Counted from the stretch's first letter, positions 47,753 to 55,560 are shown. The stretch: 60,830 nucleotides of DNA from Hymenobacter sp. H14-R3 (GCF_030063445.1 NZ_JASITD010000013.1:1-60830), one strand, 5' to 3'. A program made the numbers and translations. The notes: a model not told the origin generated them from the sequence alone.

Positions 47753-48280
47753 CTAACGAAAGCGCATTTTCTTATTCAAGTCGTAATATTCTAAAAAGAT
47801 ATCGTTAGCACTTCCTCCCCGGGCTGCCCAGGCATTTGTCGCAGCATACGCTTCGCGCAAAAACTGAAGCCGCGATTGCCGGCTATCTGCTCCAACAATG
47901 CTACCATCATCTGGACGATGAACACCCTGTCGGAGATAGAGATTCTTTTCGTCGTATACGAATTGTCTTAGTTTTTTATTCTTATCTCCGGTAGGTAGCC
48001 CCTGCATTAAAAGCCGTCGAATGGTATAATAGAGGTCGTATGATTCCTTCGGATTTTGTAAGTCACCAGCTAGTTCAGGTTTGAACGGCTCATCCTCACT
48101 TTCTCCTTCCGAAAAATCAAAACCAGACTGCTTTGCCTCCGCATTTGCTTCGGCTTCATCAGACATACGCTTTAGCTTGTCCTGAAAAAGCCGCTCCTGC
48201 TCATCTCGTTCTTTCTTGGCAGTATCAGAAGCATCGCTTGCTTTAAATTCATCTGCGCTGGGAAACTCGTCATTTTGCAT
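47753..48280 (-). CDS. Unknown 175-residue acidic protein, partner of the HTH-ImmA gene
   Basis: I do not recognise this protein. The first 75 residues are highly charged and acidic (Asp/Glu/Lys, with ASDTAKKERDEQERLFQDKL likely a coiled coil). The second half looks folded: SYDLYYTIRRLLMQGLP, LRQFVYDEKNLYLRQGVHRP, SRLQFLREAYAATNAWAARG and SANDIFLEYYDLNKK. No signal peptide, membrane segment or catalytic motif is seen. It starts 12 bases after the stop of the HTH-ImmA gene, so the two are co-transcribed. Base use is clearly more AT-rich than the flanking genes, suggesting joint recent acquisition. It may be an interaction partner or target of the ImmA-type protease. Confidence 0.65.
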   Translation of the reverse strand: MQNDEFPSADEFKASDASDTAKKERDEQERLFQDKLKRMSDEAEANAEAKQSGFDFSEGESEDEPFKPELAGDLQNPKESYDLYYTIRRLLMQGLPTGDKNKKLRQFVYDEKNLYLRQGVHRPDDGSIVGADSRQSRLQFLREAYAATNAWAARGGSANDIFLEYYDLNKKMRFR

Positions 48281-48292
48281 TGGAAAGCCAGT

Positions 48293-49528
48293 CTAAATTT
48301 GTGAAGGGTTAGAAATTAGAGCTTTGTTCTTATCGGCCTCTTCAACGATTGACTTAGCAAGCCAAGGCGCACTATGAAGTTGGGCGGGACAAACATCTGA
48401 CATGGTGATATAGCGGCTGAAATAACGCCAACCAGAATCATCATTTTGCTCCCTCAACTCTTGTGCATACAGCCAATAAATTACCGAGGGATGGATATTG
48501 TTCTGCTCGGCATAAGTTGTAACGAATGATTCAATGTTGATGTAGTTCTTGATGTAATCAAATTTCTGGCGCGACAGCAGAAGCTGCTTAGCAAATTTAT
48601 CAGCCTGTGCCTCAATCAAGAATAGGTCTTCAACTCCATCACTGATGTGAAACTTCATAGTAGCCAATTTATCCATATGAAATATGATATGTGCTAACTC
48701 ATGAAGTAGTGTAAACCATAAGGTTGGGTAACGCTTGAAGTGGTCCGTCAGCACAATACACGGCTTCTTATTCACAATAAATGTGGCCCCGTGAACCGAT
48801 GTATTTGGTAGTGCCCGTTGCGTAATTACAGTTACACCTGCTTCGTCGAGCGCTCGCATAACTGTTAGCAGACCTGTTTTTTCCTTGCGGGTGTACTGCC
48901 TAGCTTGCATAGCAAGCTGCTCTACCCTTTCTGGATTAAAAGGATGAGGATTATTGATACGCTGGAACTGCTGGTAAGCAGATAAAATCCAGAACTTCAT
49001 CATCTTATCCTCAACAGTAGTCCTCGCCCTACTGAACAATATGGCTGCCGTCTCTACGCCATATTCATAAAGCGATGACAGCCCAAAATACTCAATTATA
49101 CGCTCTTTGATGTGCTCATAATCAGCCGATTTTATAAAGCCAATTTTTCTAAGTTTTTCAACATCAAAGTTCTTCGCGATAAAGGATGCCTCCTTTACTT
49201 TTTCGACTGCTTTGAAATCCTCAGGTGGCATAGCAGATGCAGCGAATAGCTGCATAATATCTTCAATTCGGGTATCTAGAAAGTGTGCTAGCTTATAAAC
49301 GGTTAAAACGTCAAGCTTCTGCAATACCCCCGTAACTAGCCGCTCGTATGACGACCGGGGCATACCAAGTATTTCGCTTGCTGCCTTAGTCGACAATTGT
49401 AGCTCTTCTCTTCTCTTTTCGATTAAGGAAGCTAAAGTGGGCGTATCTGAGGCTGCCAAGAGCCTTAGCACCTCCCCCATCAAGGCTGACGACGTGTCGC
49501 CAGCGGCTTCGTTTATTGTCGTGCCCAT
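48293..49528 (-). CDS. XRE-type HTH and ImmA/IrrE zinc-peptidase fusion protein
   Basis: A 411-residue protein. The N-terminal HTH (about 30-90, SLIEKRREELQLSTKAASEI, MPRSSYERLVTG) is of XRE/MqsA-like type. The middle is helical. The ImmA/IrrE (COG2856) peptidase domain has LHELAHIIFH (H276, E277, H280) and a downstream Glu in FLIEAQADKFAKQLL. Such proteins cleave repressors or sense DNA damage in phages, mobile elements and Deinococcus, or act in toxin-antitoxin-like pairs. The gene is visibly AT-richer than its surroundings and sits as an island between two TldD/PmbA cassettes. Its upstream region has a -7 box and an operator-like palindrome, so self-regulation is likely. Confidence 0.85.
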   Translation of the reverse strand: MGTTINEAAGDTSSALMGEVLRLLAASDTPTLASLIEKRREELQLSTKAASEILGMPRSSYERLVTGVLQKLDVLTVYKLAHFLDTRIEDIMQLFAASAMPPEDFKAVEKVKEASFIAKNFDVEKLRKIGFIKSADYEHIKERIIEYFGLSSLYEYGVETAAILFSRARTTVEDKMMKFWILSAYQQFQRINNPHPFNPERVEQLAMQARQYTRKEKTGLLTVMRALDEAGVTVITQRALPNTSVHGATFIVNKKPCIVLTDHFKRYPTLWFTLLHELAHIIFHMDKLATMKFHISDGVEDLFLIEAQADKFAKQLLLSRQKFDYIKNYINIESFVTTYAEQNNIHPSVIYWLYAQELREQNDDSGWRYFSRYITMSDVCPAQLHSAPWLAKSIVEEADKNKALISNPSQI

Positions 49529-49550
49529 CTTATTTTGCTATTATTTTTGG

Positions 49551-49558
49551 CAAATATA
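49551..49558 (-). promoter_or_regulatory. -7 box of the HTH-ImmA operon
   Basis: Minus strand TATATTTG, an exact TAnnTTTG match, 22 bases upstream of the ATG, predicting a leader of about 16 bases. Confidence 0.6.
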
Positions 49559-49566
49559 CGGCACGT

Positions 49567-49582
49567 TGCACAAAATTGTACA
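49567..49582. promoter_or_regulatory. Operator-like palindrome of the HTH-ImmA operon
   Basis: TGCACAAAATTGTACA: arms TGCACAA/TTGTACA with one mismatch and a 2-base centre. It lies 8 bases upstream of the -7 box, where a bound repressor would block the promoter. TTGCACA/TGTGCAA also forms a wider pair (49566-49596). Confidence 0.5.
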
Positions 49583-49646
49583 GCCTTCGTGTGCAATACT
49601 TTGAATGGTATGGATTGCGACGCGAACCGAATATGTGCAGTCCCAG

Positions 49647-49679
49647 AAAAGAGCGGCCAGGCAAACGGACCGCTCTTTT
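49647..49679. terminator. Hairpin upstream of tldD C
   Basis: AAAAGAGCGG...CCGCTCTTTT, a 10-base perfect stem with a 13-base loop, between the divergent HTH-ImmA and tldD C genes. It looks like an intrinsic terminator but follows no visible plus-strand gene. It may be a leader hairpin of tldD C or the relic of a gene displaced when the island arrived. Confidence 0.5.
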
Positions 49680-49745
49680 AAGCCCTACCAGTACTAGCTT
49701 GCCGCTATCAACTTCTTCCTGCCAACCAATTACACCTTTCCTCCT

Positions 49746-51395
49746 ATGAACAGACGCGACTTTGCTGCCCTTACCGGACTGGGCGCTACGGCCCTGCTGC
49801 TGCCCAGCCTGCCCGGCTTCGGGGCTAAGCGCGTGGACCCCAGCCGCTTGCTGGAGCCCGGCGCCGATACCATCCTCAAGAAGCGCCTGGCCGACGCGGC
49901 CCTCAACGCCGCCAAGAGCGCCGGGGCCAGCTACGCCGACGTGCGCATCGGCCGCTCGCTCAACCAGTACGTGTTTACCCGCGAAAAGCAGGTGCAGAAC
50001 ATCGTGAGCACCGAGAGCTACGGCGTGGGCATTCGGGTGCTGGTGGGTGGATGCTGGGGCTTTGCCTCCACCAGCGTAGTTACCGAGGCCAGCCTGGCCG
50101 CCACCGCCCGCCTGGCCGTAGACATTGCCAAGGCCAACCGCCTGGTAATGAAGGAGCCCGTGCAGCTGGCCCCCCAGGCCGGCTTCGGCGAGGTGAGCTG
50201 GAAAACGCCCGTGCTGCAAAGCGCCTTCGAGGTGCCAGTGAAGCAAAAGGCCGACCTGCTGCTGGCCGCCAACGCGGCCGCCCTGGATGCCGGGGCCAGC
50301 TACATCAACTCGGCGCTCTTCCAAGTAAATGAGCAGAAGTACTTTGCGAGCACCGACGGCTCGTACATCGACCAGGATGTGCACCGCCTTTGGCCCACCT
50401 TCAGCGCCACGGCCGTGGATACCAAGTCGGGTAAGTTTCGCTCGCGCGAATCACTAAGCGCGCCCGTGGGCATGGGCTACGAGTACCTCACGCCCAGCGC
50501 CACCGAGCAGGTGCGCGGCCCGCAGGGCACTGATACTGTGGGCTATAAGCTGCGCTACGACATACTAGCCGATGCCGCGCTGGCTGGCAAGCAGGCCAAG
50601 GCCAAGCTGGCCATGAAGTCGGTGACGCCCGGCAAGTACGACCTCGTGCTCGACCCCGGCCACCTGGGCCTCACCATCCACGAGAGCGTGGGCCACCCCA
50701 CCGAGCTCGACCGTGTGCTGGGCTACGAGGCCAACTACGCGGGCACCAGCTTCGCCACCCTGGAGTGGAAGGCGAAAAACCTGCCCTACGGCTCGCCCCA
50801 GGTCAATATCGTGGCCGATAAGCTGCAACCCGGCTCGGTGGGCAACGTGGGCTGGGACGATGAGGGCGTGAAAACCAAGGAGTGGGACATCATCAAGGCC
50901 GGTAAACTAGTTGATTACCAGAAGATTCGCGACCAGGCGCACATCGTGGGCCAGAAGGAGTCGGATGGCTGCTGCTACGCGCAGTCGTGGGAGGATGTGC
51001 AGTTCCAGCGCATGGCCAACATCAGCCTCAAGCCCGGCCCCGCCAAATTGAGCGTGGATGAGATGGTGAGCAAGGTGGATAAAGGAATCTACATCGCTGG
51101 CGCCGGCTCATTTAGCATTGACCAGCAGCGGTTTAACTTTCAGTTTGGCGGGCAGCTGTTCTTCGCCATCGAGAAGGGCAAAATCACGGAGCCGATTGAG
51201 GATGTGGCCTACCAGTCGAACACCCAGGAGTTTTGGGGCGCCTGCGCCGGCAGCTGCGACCAGAGTGATTACCGCCTCTTCGGCACCTTCTTCGACGGCA
51301 AGGGCCAGCCCGCCCAGGTGTCGTCGGTGAGCCACGGCTCGGCCACCACGCGGTTTAATGGCGTGAACGTCATTAACACGGCGCGGAAGGTGTAG
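49746..51395 (+). CDS. tldD: TldD-family metalloprotease, paralogue C, with twin-arginine signal
   Basis: A 549-residue paralogue of A and B, the only one with ATG. Tat signal NRRDFAALTGLGATALLLP; metal motif HESVGH at 312-317, then PTELDRVLGYEANYAG; SDGCCYAQSWEDV; C-terminal HGSATTRFNGVNVINTARKV. Compared with B it differs most at residues 80-180. It heads the second tldD-pmbA cassette, whose intergenic gap (155 bases) also holds a CCCCAGCCCC-family palindrome, so the cassette and element probably duplicated together. It is divergent from the HTH-ImmA gene, with 217 bases between them. Confidence 0.9.
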   Translation: MNRRDFAALTGLGATALLLPSLPGFGAKRVDPSRLLEPGADTILKKRLADAALNAAKSAGASYADVRIGRSLNQYVFTREKQVQNIVSTESYGVGIRVLVGGCWGFASTSVVTEASLAATARLAVDIAKANRLVMKEPVQLAPQAGFGEVSWKTPVLQSAFEVPVKQKADLLLAANAAALDAGASYINSALFQVNEQKYFASTDGSYIDQDVHRLWPTFSATAVDTKSGKFRSRESLSAPVGMGYEYLTPSATEQVRGPQGTDTVGYKLRYDILADAALAGKQAKAKLAMKSVTPGKYDLVLDPGHLGLTIHESVGHPTELDRVLGYEANYAGTSFATLEWKAKNLPYGSPQVNIVADKLQPGSVGNVGWDDEGVKTKEWDIIKAGKLVDYQKIRDQAHIVGQKESDGCCYAQSWEDVQFQRMANISLKPGPAKLSVDEMVSKVDKGIYIAGAGSFSIDQQRFNFQFGGQLFFAIEKGKITEPIEDVAYQSNTQEFWGACAGSCDQSDYRLFGTFFDGKGQPAQVSSVSHGSATTRFNGVNVINTARKV

Positions 51396-51540
51396 CCCCA
51401 CGAGACCCCTATGGGGCAGGCCCCCTCCCCTGCGGGGGAGGGGGAGCCAGTCGATTTTCCAACTGCATCATCATCAAGCTAATGCCTGCGCCGCCGCGGC
51501 TCCCCCTCCCCCGCAGGGGAGGGGGCCGGGGGGTGGGGCT
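51394..51540. repeat. Palindromic element (CCCCAGCCCC family) between tldD C and pmbA 2
   Basis: Outer AGCCCCAC (51394) pairs with GTGGGGCT (51540). Inside are CCCTCCCCTGCGGGGGAGGG and its complement. The segment GAGACCCCTATGGGGCAGGC matches the metH element in reverse orientation. It starts within the tldD C stop codon and ends 10 bases before the pmbA ATG. Confidence 0.88.
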
Positions 51541-51550
51541 GCTCCCCAAC

Positions 51551-52876
51551 ATGGCTATCCTATCCAAAGACGAAGCCCAGGCTTTATTGAAAAAAGTGCT
51601 CGGCTACAGCACCGCCGACGAGTGCGCGGTATCGCTGAGCGGGCGCACGGCCGGCAACATCCGCTACGCCCGCAACAGCGTGAGCACGGCCGGCGCGCAA
51701 GACAACGTGTCGCTGGCCGTGGAGGCGCGCTTTGGCAAGCGCAGCGGCATTGCCACCTGCAACGAGTTTGACGACGCCACCCTGCGCCGCTGCGTGCAGC
51801 GGGCCGAGGAAATCGCCAAGCTGGCCCCCGAAAGCCCCGAGTACGTGGCCCTGCTCGGGCCCCAAACCTACCTCAACCCGCCCTCAGCAGCTTCTACGCC
51901 GCTCACGCCCGCGCTGCGCGCCCAGGCCGCGGCCGATAGCATGACCCTGTGCGCGGCCAAAAACCTGACCTCCGCGGGCTTCTTGGATGGTGGCACGCGC
52001 TTCACGGCGCTGCGCAACTCCAAGGGCCTGGAGGCCTACCAGCAGTCTACCAACACCGACTTTTCGGTGACGGTGCGCACCGCCGACGGCCGGGGCTCGG
52101 GCTACGCCATTGCCGACGTTACGGACCCTACTAAGCTCAATACCAAGGCCTTGACCCAGCGCGCCGTCGACAAGGCCCTGGGTTCGGTGAATGCCAAGGC
52201 CATTGAGCCGGGCAAATACACCGTGATTCTGGAGCCGGCCGCGCTCATGGCCGGCGACGACCTTTCGCTGCTCGGCGGGCTCGTATATGGCCTCAGCGCG
52301 CGCTCGGCCGACGAGGGCCGCAGCTTCATGACCAAGAAGGGCGGCGGCAACCGCAAGGGCGAAAAGCTCTTCGATGAGCGCATCAATATCTACTCCGACC
52401 CGCTCAACGCCGAGGTGCCCGGCAACGCCTTCGACGACGAGGGCCTGCCCACCCGGCGCATGAGCTGGGTGGAGAAAGGTGTGGTCAAAAACCTGTTTTA
52501 CTCGCGCTTCTGGGCCGAAAAAAACAAGACCACGGCCACGCCCTTCCCCAGCGGCTTCATCATGAGCGGCGGTACCCAAAGCACCGCCGAACTCATCAAA
52601 GGCACCGCCAAGGGCATCCTGGTCACGCGCCTCTGGTACATCCGCGAGGTCGACCCGCAAACGCTGCTCTACACCGGCCTCACTCGCGACGGCACGTTCT
52701 ACATCGAAAACGGGGCCATCAAATTCCCCATTAAAAACCTGCGCTTCAACGAGAGCCCTATTATTATGCTCAATAACATTGAGGCCATTGGCCGGCCCGT
52801 GCGCCTGGCCGGCTGCCTGGTGCCACCCCTCAAAATTCGGGACTTCACGTTCACGAGCCTGTCGGACGCTATATAA
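51551..52876 (+). CDS. pmbA: PmbA/TldE-family protein, paralogue 2
   Basis: A 441-residue paralogue of the 46.4 kb protein with the same motif order: TADECAVSLSGRTAGNIRYA, AIEPGKYTVILEPAALMAGD, LSARSADEGRSF and NGAIKFPIKNLRFNESPIIM. No HExxxH and no signal peptide. The ATG at 51551 is used; the upstream in-frame codons come from the palindromic element. Differences from paralogue 1 cluster at residues 115-200 and near 320-335, which may tune partner or substrate choice. It pairs with tldD C. The stop codon overlaps the first bases of a TAAGC..TTGCC palindrome. Confidence 0.88.
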   Translation: MAILSKDEAQALLKKVLGYSTADECAVSLSGRTAGNIRYARNSVSTAGAQDNVSLAVEARFGKRSGIATCNEFDDATLRRCVQRAEEIAKLAPESPEYVALLGPQTYLNPPSAASTPLTPALRAQAAADSMTLCAAKNLTSAGFLDGGTRFTALRNSKGLEAYQQSTNTDFSVTVRTADGRGSGYAIADVTDPTKLNTKALTQRAVDKALGSVNAKAIEPGKYTVILEPAALMAGDDLSLLGGLVYGLSARSADEGRSFMTKKGGGNRKGEKLFDERINIYSDPLNAEVPGNAFDDEGLPTRRMSWVEKGVVKNLFYSRFWAEKNKTTATPFPSGFIMSGGTQSTAELIKGTAKGILVTRLWYIREVDPQTLLYTGLTRDGTFYIENGAIKFPIKNLRFNESPIIMLNNIEAIGRPVRLAGCLVPPLKIRDFTFTSLSDAI

Positions 52877-52951
52877 GTGTAGGGTAAGCTTTGGCTTGCC
52901 GGCGCGCGCACCAGGCGCGCCTACCGGCAAGCCAAAGCTTACCCTACACTT
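52875..52951. repeat. Palindromic repeat (TAAGC..TTGCC family) after pmbA 2
   Basis: 28-base arms (52875-52902 and 52924-52951), core GTAGGGTAAGCTTTGGCTTG, around a GC-rich loop. Same family as 7290-7356 and 20976-21048. Confidence 0.88.
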
Positions 52952-52974
52952 ACTGAGGCGCGGCTGGCGCGCCC

Positions 52975-53001
52975 GTTGGCAAGCTGAAGCTTACCCTACA
53001 A
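52975..53001. repeat. Half copy of the TAAGC..TTGCC repeat
   Basis: TTGGCAAGCTGAAGCTTACC plus CTACAA is one arm of the family without its partner. It supplies the stop codon (TAG) of the convergent OMP gene. Confidence 0.7.
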
Positions 53002-53631
53002 TTTTGGCAGCTGCACGGCCACGTAGGCCTGAAACACGCGGTTTTTCAGTTGCGGGTCATTCACGCCTTGCAGATACTGAAGGTTATTGACGTCGTTGAG
53101 GCCCGCCACGAAGCGGCCGCCCACCCGGATGAGCGAGCCCAGCTTGAGGCCCAGGCCGGCGCACACAGCAATTTCGCCGCGCTTGTAGTTGCCGGTCGAC
53201 GACTGGTTCATATCACGAAACGCCACGTTACCGCTGGCGGTGCGCACCTGCACGGTGCCGTTCTCATTGGCCGCCACGAGGTAGCCGAATTGCGGGCCCG
53301 CCTCCACAAACACCGGCCCCAGGGTGGCTTTCAGCAAGATGGGCACCTGGATATAGTTGAGCTGGGTGGTGTAGTTGGTAACGGTAGTGGCACCTTTCAG
53401 CTGCGAGCCCTGCAACGAGTATAGCAATTCGGGCTGAATGGAGAGCGGGCCAATCAGTTTGGCTTCGTAGAAAACACCGGCGTGGAAGTACGTTTTGTAG
53501 GTCGCGTCTTCGCCAACGCGGCCCTTGAGCACGGCCTCGTTCACGCCGGCCTTGATGCCGAACTGGGCGTGGGCCTTGGGCGCGAGCGCGCAAGCAAGCA
53601 GCGAAACGGCGGCCAGAGCAGAGAATTTCAT
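52996..53631 (-). CDS. Outer membrane beta-barrel protein (porin/PorT-like family)
   Basis: A 211-residue OMP. The signal peptide (KFSALAAVSLLACALAPKAH, cleaved after AQ) is followed by the OMP_b-brl_2-type start FGIKAGVNEAVLKGRVGEDA. Strands SIQPELLYSLQGSQL, LNYIQVPILLKATLGPVFVE and AGPQFGYLVAANENG show the typical layout, and the protein ends VFQAYVAVQLPKL. Such small barrels are abundant in Bacteroidota; most have no known function. The ATG at 53631 precedes the signal peptide. Its stop codon lies in a half palindromic repeat. Monocistronic, convergent with pmbA 2. Confidence 0.85.
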   Translation of the reverse strand: MKFSALAAVSLLACALAPKAHAQFGIKAGVNEAVLKGRVGEDATYKTYFHAGVFYEAKLIGPLSIQPELLYSLQGSQLKGATTVTNYTTQLNYIQVPILLKATLGPVFVEAGPQFGYLVAANENGTVQVRTASGNVAFRDMNQSSTGNYKRGEIAVCAGLGLKLGSLIRVGGRFVAGLNDVNNLQYLQGVNDPQLKNRVFQAYVAVQLPKL

Positions 53632-54003
53632 AAACAAAAGAAAGAGGGGTGAATAGCGCGGCGGCGCAGTGGCCACCGCCGGGGTAACGAGTGCGCGGGG
53701 CGTTTGGTACGTTGCACGCCACCGCCAATAAAGCGGCAATTTACGGCTCCCGGCCGGGTAGCTGCCCCCCGGCGGCGCGCAACCGGTCGGCCCGGCGACG
53801 CGCCGGCAGCCGCGGCTTAAAGTCAGACAAAGCTCTGGCCCGGCTCGTTAAGTATCAATGAATTATGAGCTATGGCGCCAGCTTTAGCGCGCTTGCTAAA
53901 GTCTGACGGGCGCACAAATGCGTTTGTGAGGCGGGCGCGCAGCCCGCAGCTTTGTTTAGTCAACGGGCCGTTTGCGCCGCGGGCGTCCCCTACATTCGCC
54001 GCC
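53632..54003. other. 372-base intergenic region between the OMP and the ynb-like operon
   Basis: Holds two adjacent hairpins, CACAAA-TGCG-TTTGTG (53913-53928) and GCGGGC-GCGCA-GCCCGC (53931-53947). An imperfect inverted pair GTCAGACAAAGCT (from 53822) and AGCTTTGTTTAGTC (to 53961) lies around them, and the operon promoter is at the right end. No gene is supported here. Confidence 0.6.
53971..53998 (+). promoter_or_regulatory. Possible promoter of the ynb-like lipid operon
   Basis: TTTG (53971-53974), a 16-base spacer and TACATTCG (53991-53998), one mismatch from the -7 consensus. The predicted transcription start falls at or near the ATG (54004), implying a leaderless or nearly leaderless mRNA. 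Confidence 0.4.
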
Positions 54004-54621
54004 ATGCCTTCTATTTATGCACTCAAGCCTCGCTTTCAACAGTTATTGCGGCCTTTGCTGGCGGCCTTGCACGGCGCGGGCATCACGGCCAATGCCGTAA
54101 CGGTGGCGGCCGGGCTCGCCTCGCTGGCCTACGGCGGCTGGCTGGCGCTGGCCCCGGCCAACCGCTGGGCCTGGGGCCTGCTGCCCTCCTTTTTGCTTAC
54201 CCGCATGGCCCTCAATGCGATAGACGGCATGCTGGCCCGCGAGTACAACCAGCAGAGCCGCCTAGGCGCGGTGCTCAACGAAGTGGGCGACGTGGTGGCT
54301 GATACTGCGCTCTACCTGCCGTTTGCGCTGCTGCCGGGCGCGCACGCCAGCCTCGTGGTGCTTGTGGTGCTGCTGGCGCTGCTTAGCGAGTTTGTGGGCG
54401 TGGTGGGCCAGGTGGTGGGCGGCGGGCGGCGCTACGACGGCCCCTGCGGCAAAAGCGACCGGGCCGCCGCCTTTGCGGCGCTGGCGCTGGCCGTGGCCCT
54501 GGGCCTGCCCGTGAGCCCCTACCTCAACTACGCCTTTGGCGGGCTGGTCCTGCTGCTGGTTGCCACCTGCTGGAATCGGGTACGGCAGGCCCTGCGAGCC
54601 GCCGCAAATTCAACTACTTGA
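54004..54621 (+). CDS. CDP-alcohol phosphatidyltransferase family protein (YnbA-like)
   Basis: A 205-residue inner-membrane enzyme expected to join a CDP-activated lipid to an alcohol head group. About six hydrophobic segments are present. The family signature reads N71-x2-D74-G-x2-A78-R79-x8-G88-x3-N92-x3-D96, so the first and third aspartates of the usual DxxDG..AR..GxxxDxxxD motif are Asn. The pattern NAIDGMLAREYNQQ..LG closely recalls E. coli YnbA as I remember it, and the next genes repeat the ynb order. The head group is unknown. The ATG at 54004 was chosen; the longer frame extends into hairpin-rich intergenic DNA. Confidence 0.85.
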   Translation: MPSIYALKPRFQQLLRPLLAALHGAGITANAVTVAAGLASLAYGGWLALAPANRWAWGLLPSFLLTRMALNAIDGMLAREYNQQSRLGAVLNEVGDVVADTALYLPFALLPGAHASLVVLVVLLALLSEFVGVVGQVVGGGRRYDGPCGKSDRAAAFAALALAVALGLPVSPYLNYAFGGLVLLLVATCWNRVRQALRAAANSTT

Positions 54622-54627
54622 TTACCA

Positions 54628-55560
54628 GTGAATCCTATCCTAATCTACGCTTTTTGTGGCCTCGCGGGGCTGCTGGTGCTGGCCTCGCTCGCCACGGCGG
54701 GGCTGATGCGCTGGCGCCCCGCGCACGACTACACCAGCCTGCGGCAGCGCATCCAAACCTGGTGGGGGCTCACAGCGCTGCTGGCGCTGGGCCTGGCGCT
54801 GGGCCGCCCGGTGGCCATCGTGCTGGCGGCTTTGGTGAGCTTCCTGGCCCTGCGGGAATTCTTATCGCTGGTGCCCACCCGGCCCGTCGATAACCCGGTG
54901 CTGCTACTGGCCTACCTGGCCATTCCGGGGCAGTATTTGTGGGTGCACCTGGCCTGGTACGGGATGTTCATCGTCTTCATTCCGGTCTACTTTTTTCTGC
55001 TGCTGCCGGTGCGCATGGTTATCGCCGGCGAAACCAAGGGGTTTTTGCAGGCGGCGGGCACGGTGCACTGGGGTCTGATGGCTACCGTGTTCAGCATCAG
55101 CCACGTAGCCTACCTGCTGGTACTACCCGCGCACACTGGCGCGCACGGCCCGGTACCTGGCGAGTTGCTGGTTTTTTACCTGCTGGTGCTGTCGCAGCTC
55201 AACGACATTGCGCAGTTTTTGTGGGGTAAAATGCTGGGCGGCCGCCGCATAACGCCCACCGTGAGCCCCAACAAAACCTGGGCGGGCCTACTGGGCGGCG
55301 TGGGCACTACCACGCTGCTGGCCTGGGCGCTGGGGCCGTGGCTCACGCCCTTCGGGCCGGGGCAGGCGGTGCTGGCGGGCCTCATTATCAGCATATTCGG
55401 CTTTTTTGGCGATGTCGTGGTTTCGGCCATCAAGCGTGATGTGGGCGTAAAGGATTCGGGCACGCTGCTGCCCGGCCACGGCGGCGTGCTCGACCGGCTC
55501 GACTCGCTCACCTACGCAGCGCCGCTATTTTTTCACTATACCTATTATCTCTACTACTAA
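54628..55560 (+). CDS. Phosphatidate cytidylyltransferase family protein (CdsA/YnbB-like)
   Basis: A 310-residue polytopic membrane protein that should make CDP-diacylglycerol or a similar CDP-lipid from CTP. It has eight or so TM segments and the CDS signature near 269-297, SAIKRDVGVKDSGTLLPGHG then GVLDRLDSL. The cytoplasmic loop NKTWAGLLGG (TPTVSPNKTWAG) is also typical. It starts with GTG, 6 bases after the previous stop, and overlaps the next gene by one base (TAATG), showing translational coupling. It is probably a dedicated second cytidylyltransferase for the adjacent YnbA-like enzyme rather than the cell's main CdsA, though the window cannot prove that. Confidence 0.87.
   Translation: MNPILIYAFCGLAGLLVLASLATAGLMRWRPAHDYTSLRQRIQTWWGLTALLALGLALGRPVAIVLAALVSFLALREFLSLVPTRPVDNPVLLLAYLAIPGQYLWVHLAWYGMFIVFIPVYFFLLLPVRMVIAGETKGFLQAAGTVHWGLMATVFSISHVAYLLVLPAHTGAHGPVPGELLVFYLLVLSQLNDIAQFLWGKMLGGRRITPTVSPNKTWAGLLGGVGTTTLLAWALGPWLTPFGPGQAVLAGLIISIFGFFGDVVVSAIKRDVGVKDSGTLLPGHGGVLDRLDSLTYAAPLFFHYTYYLYY

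Noticed and set aside
44371..51540. CRISPR-like or tandem-repeat array
   Set aside because: The repeated units are palindromes at gene borders separated by whole genes, not short regularly spaced repeats with spacers.
42699..52876. tldD/pmbA copies as an assembly duplication
   Set aside because: The paralogues differ at many residues throughout, and gaps and start codons differ, so they are true diverged copies.
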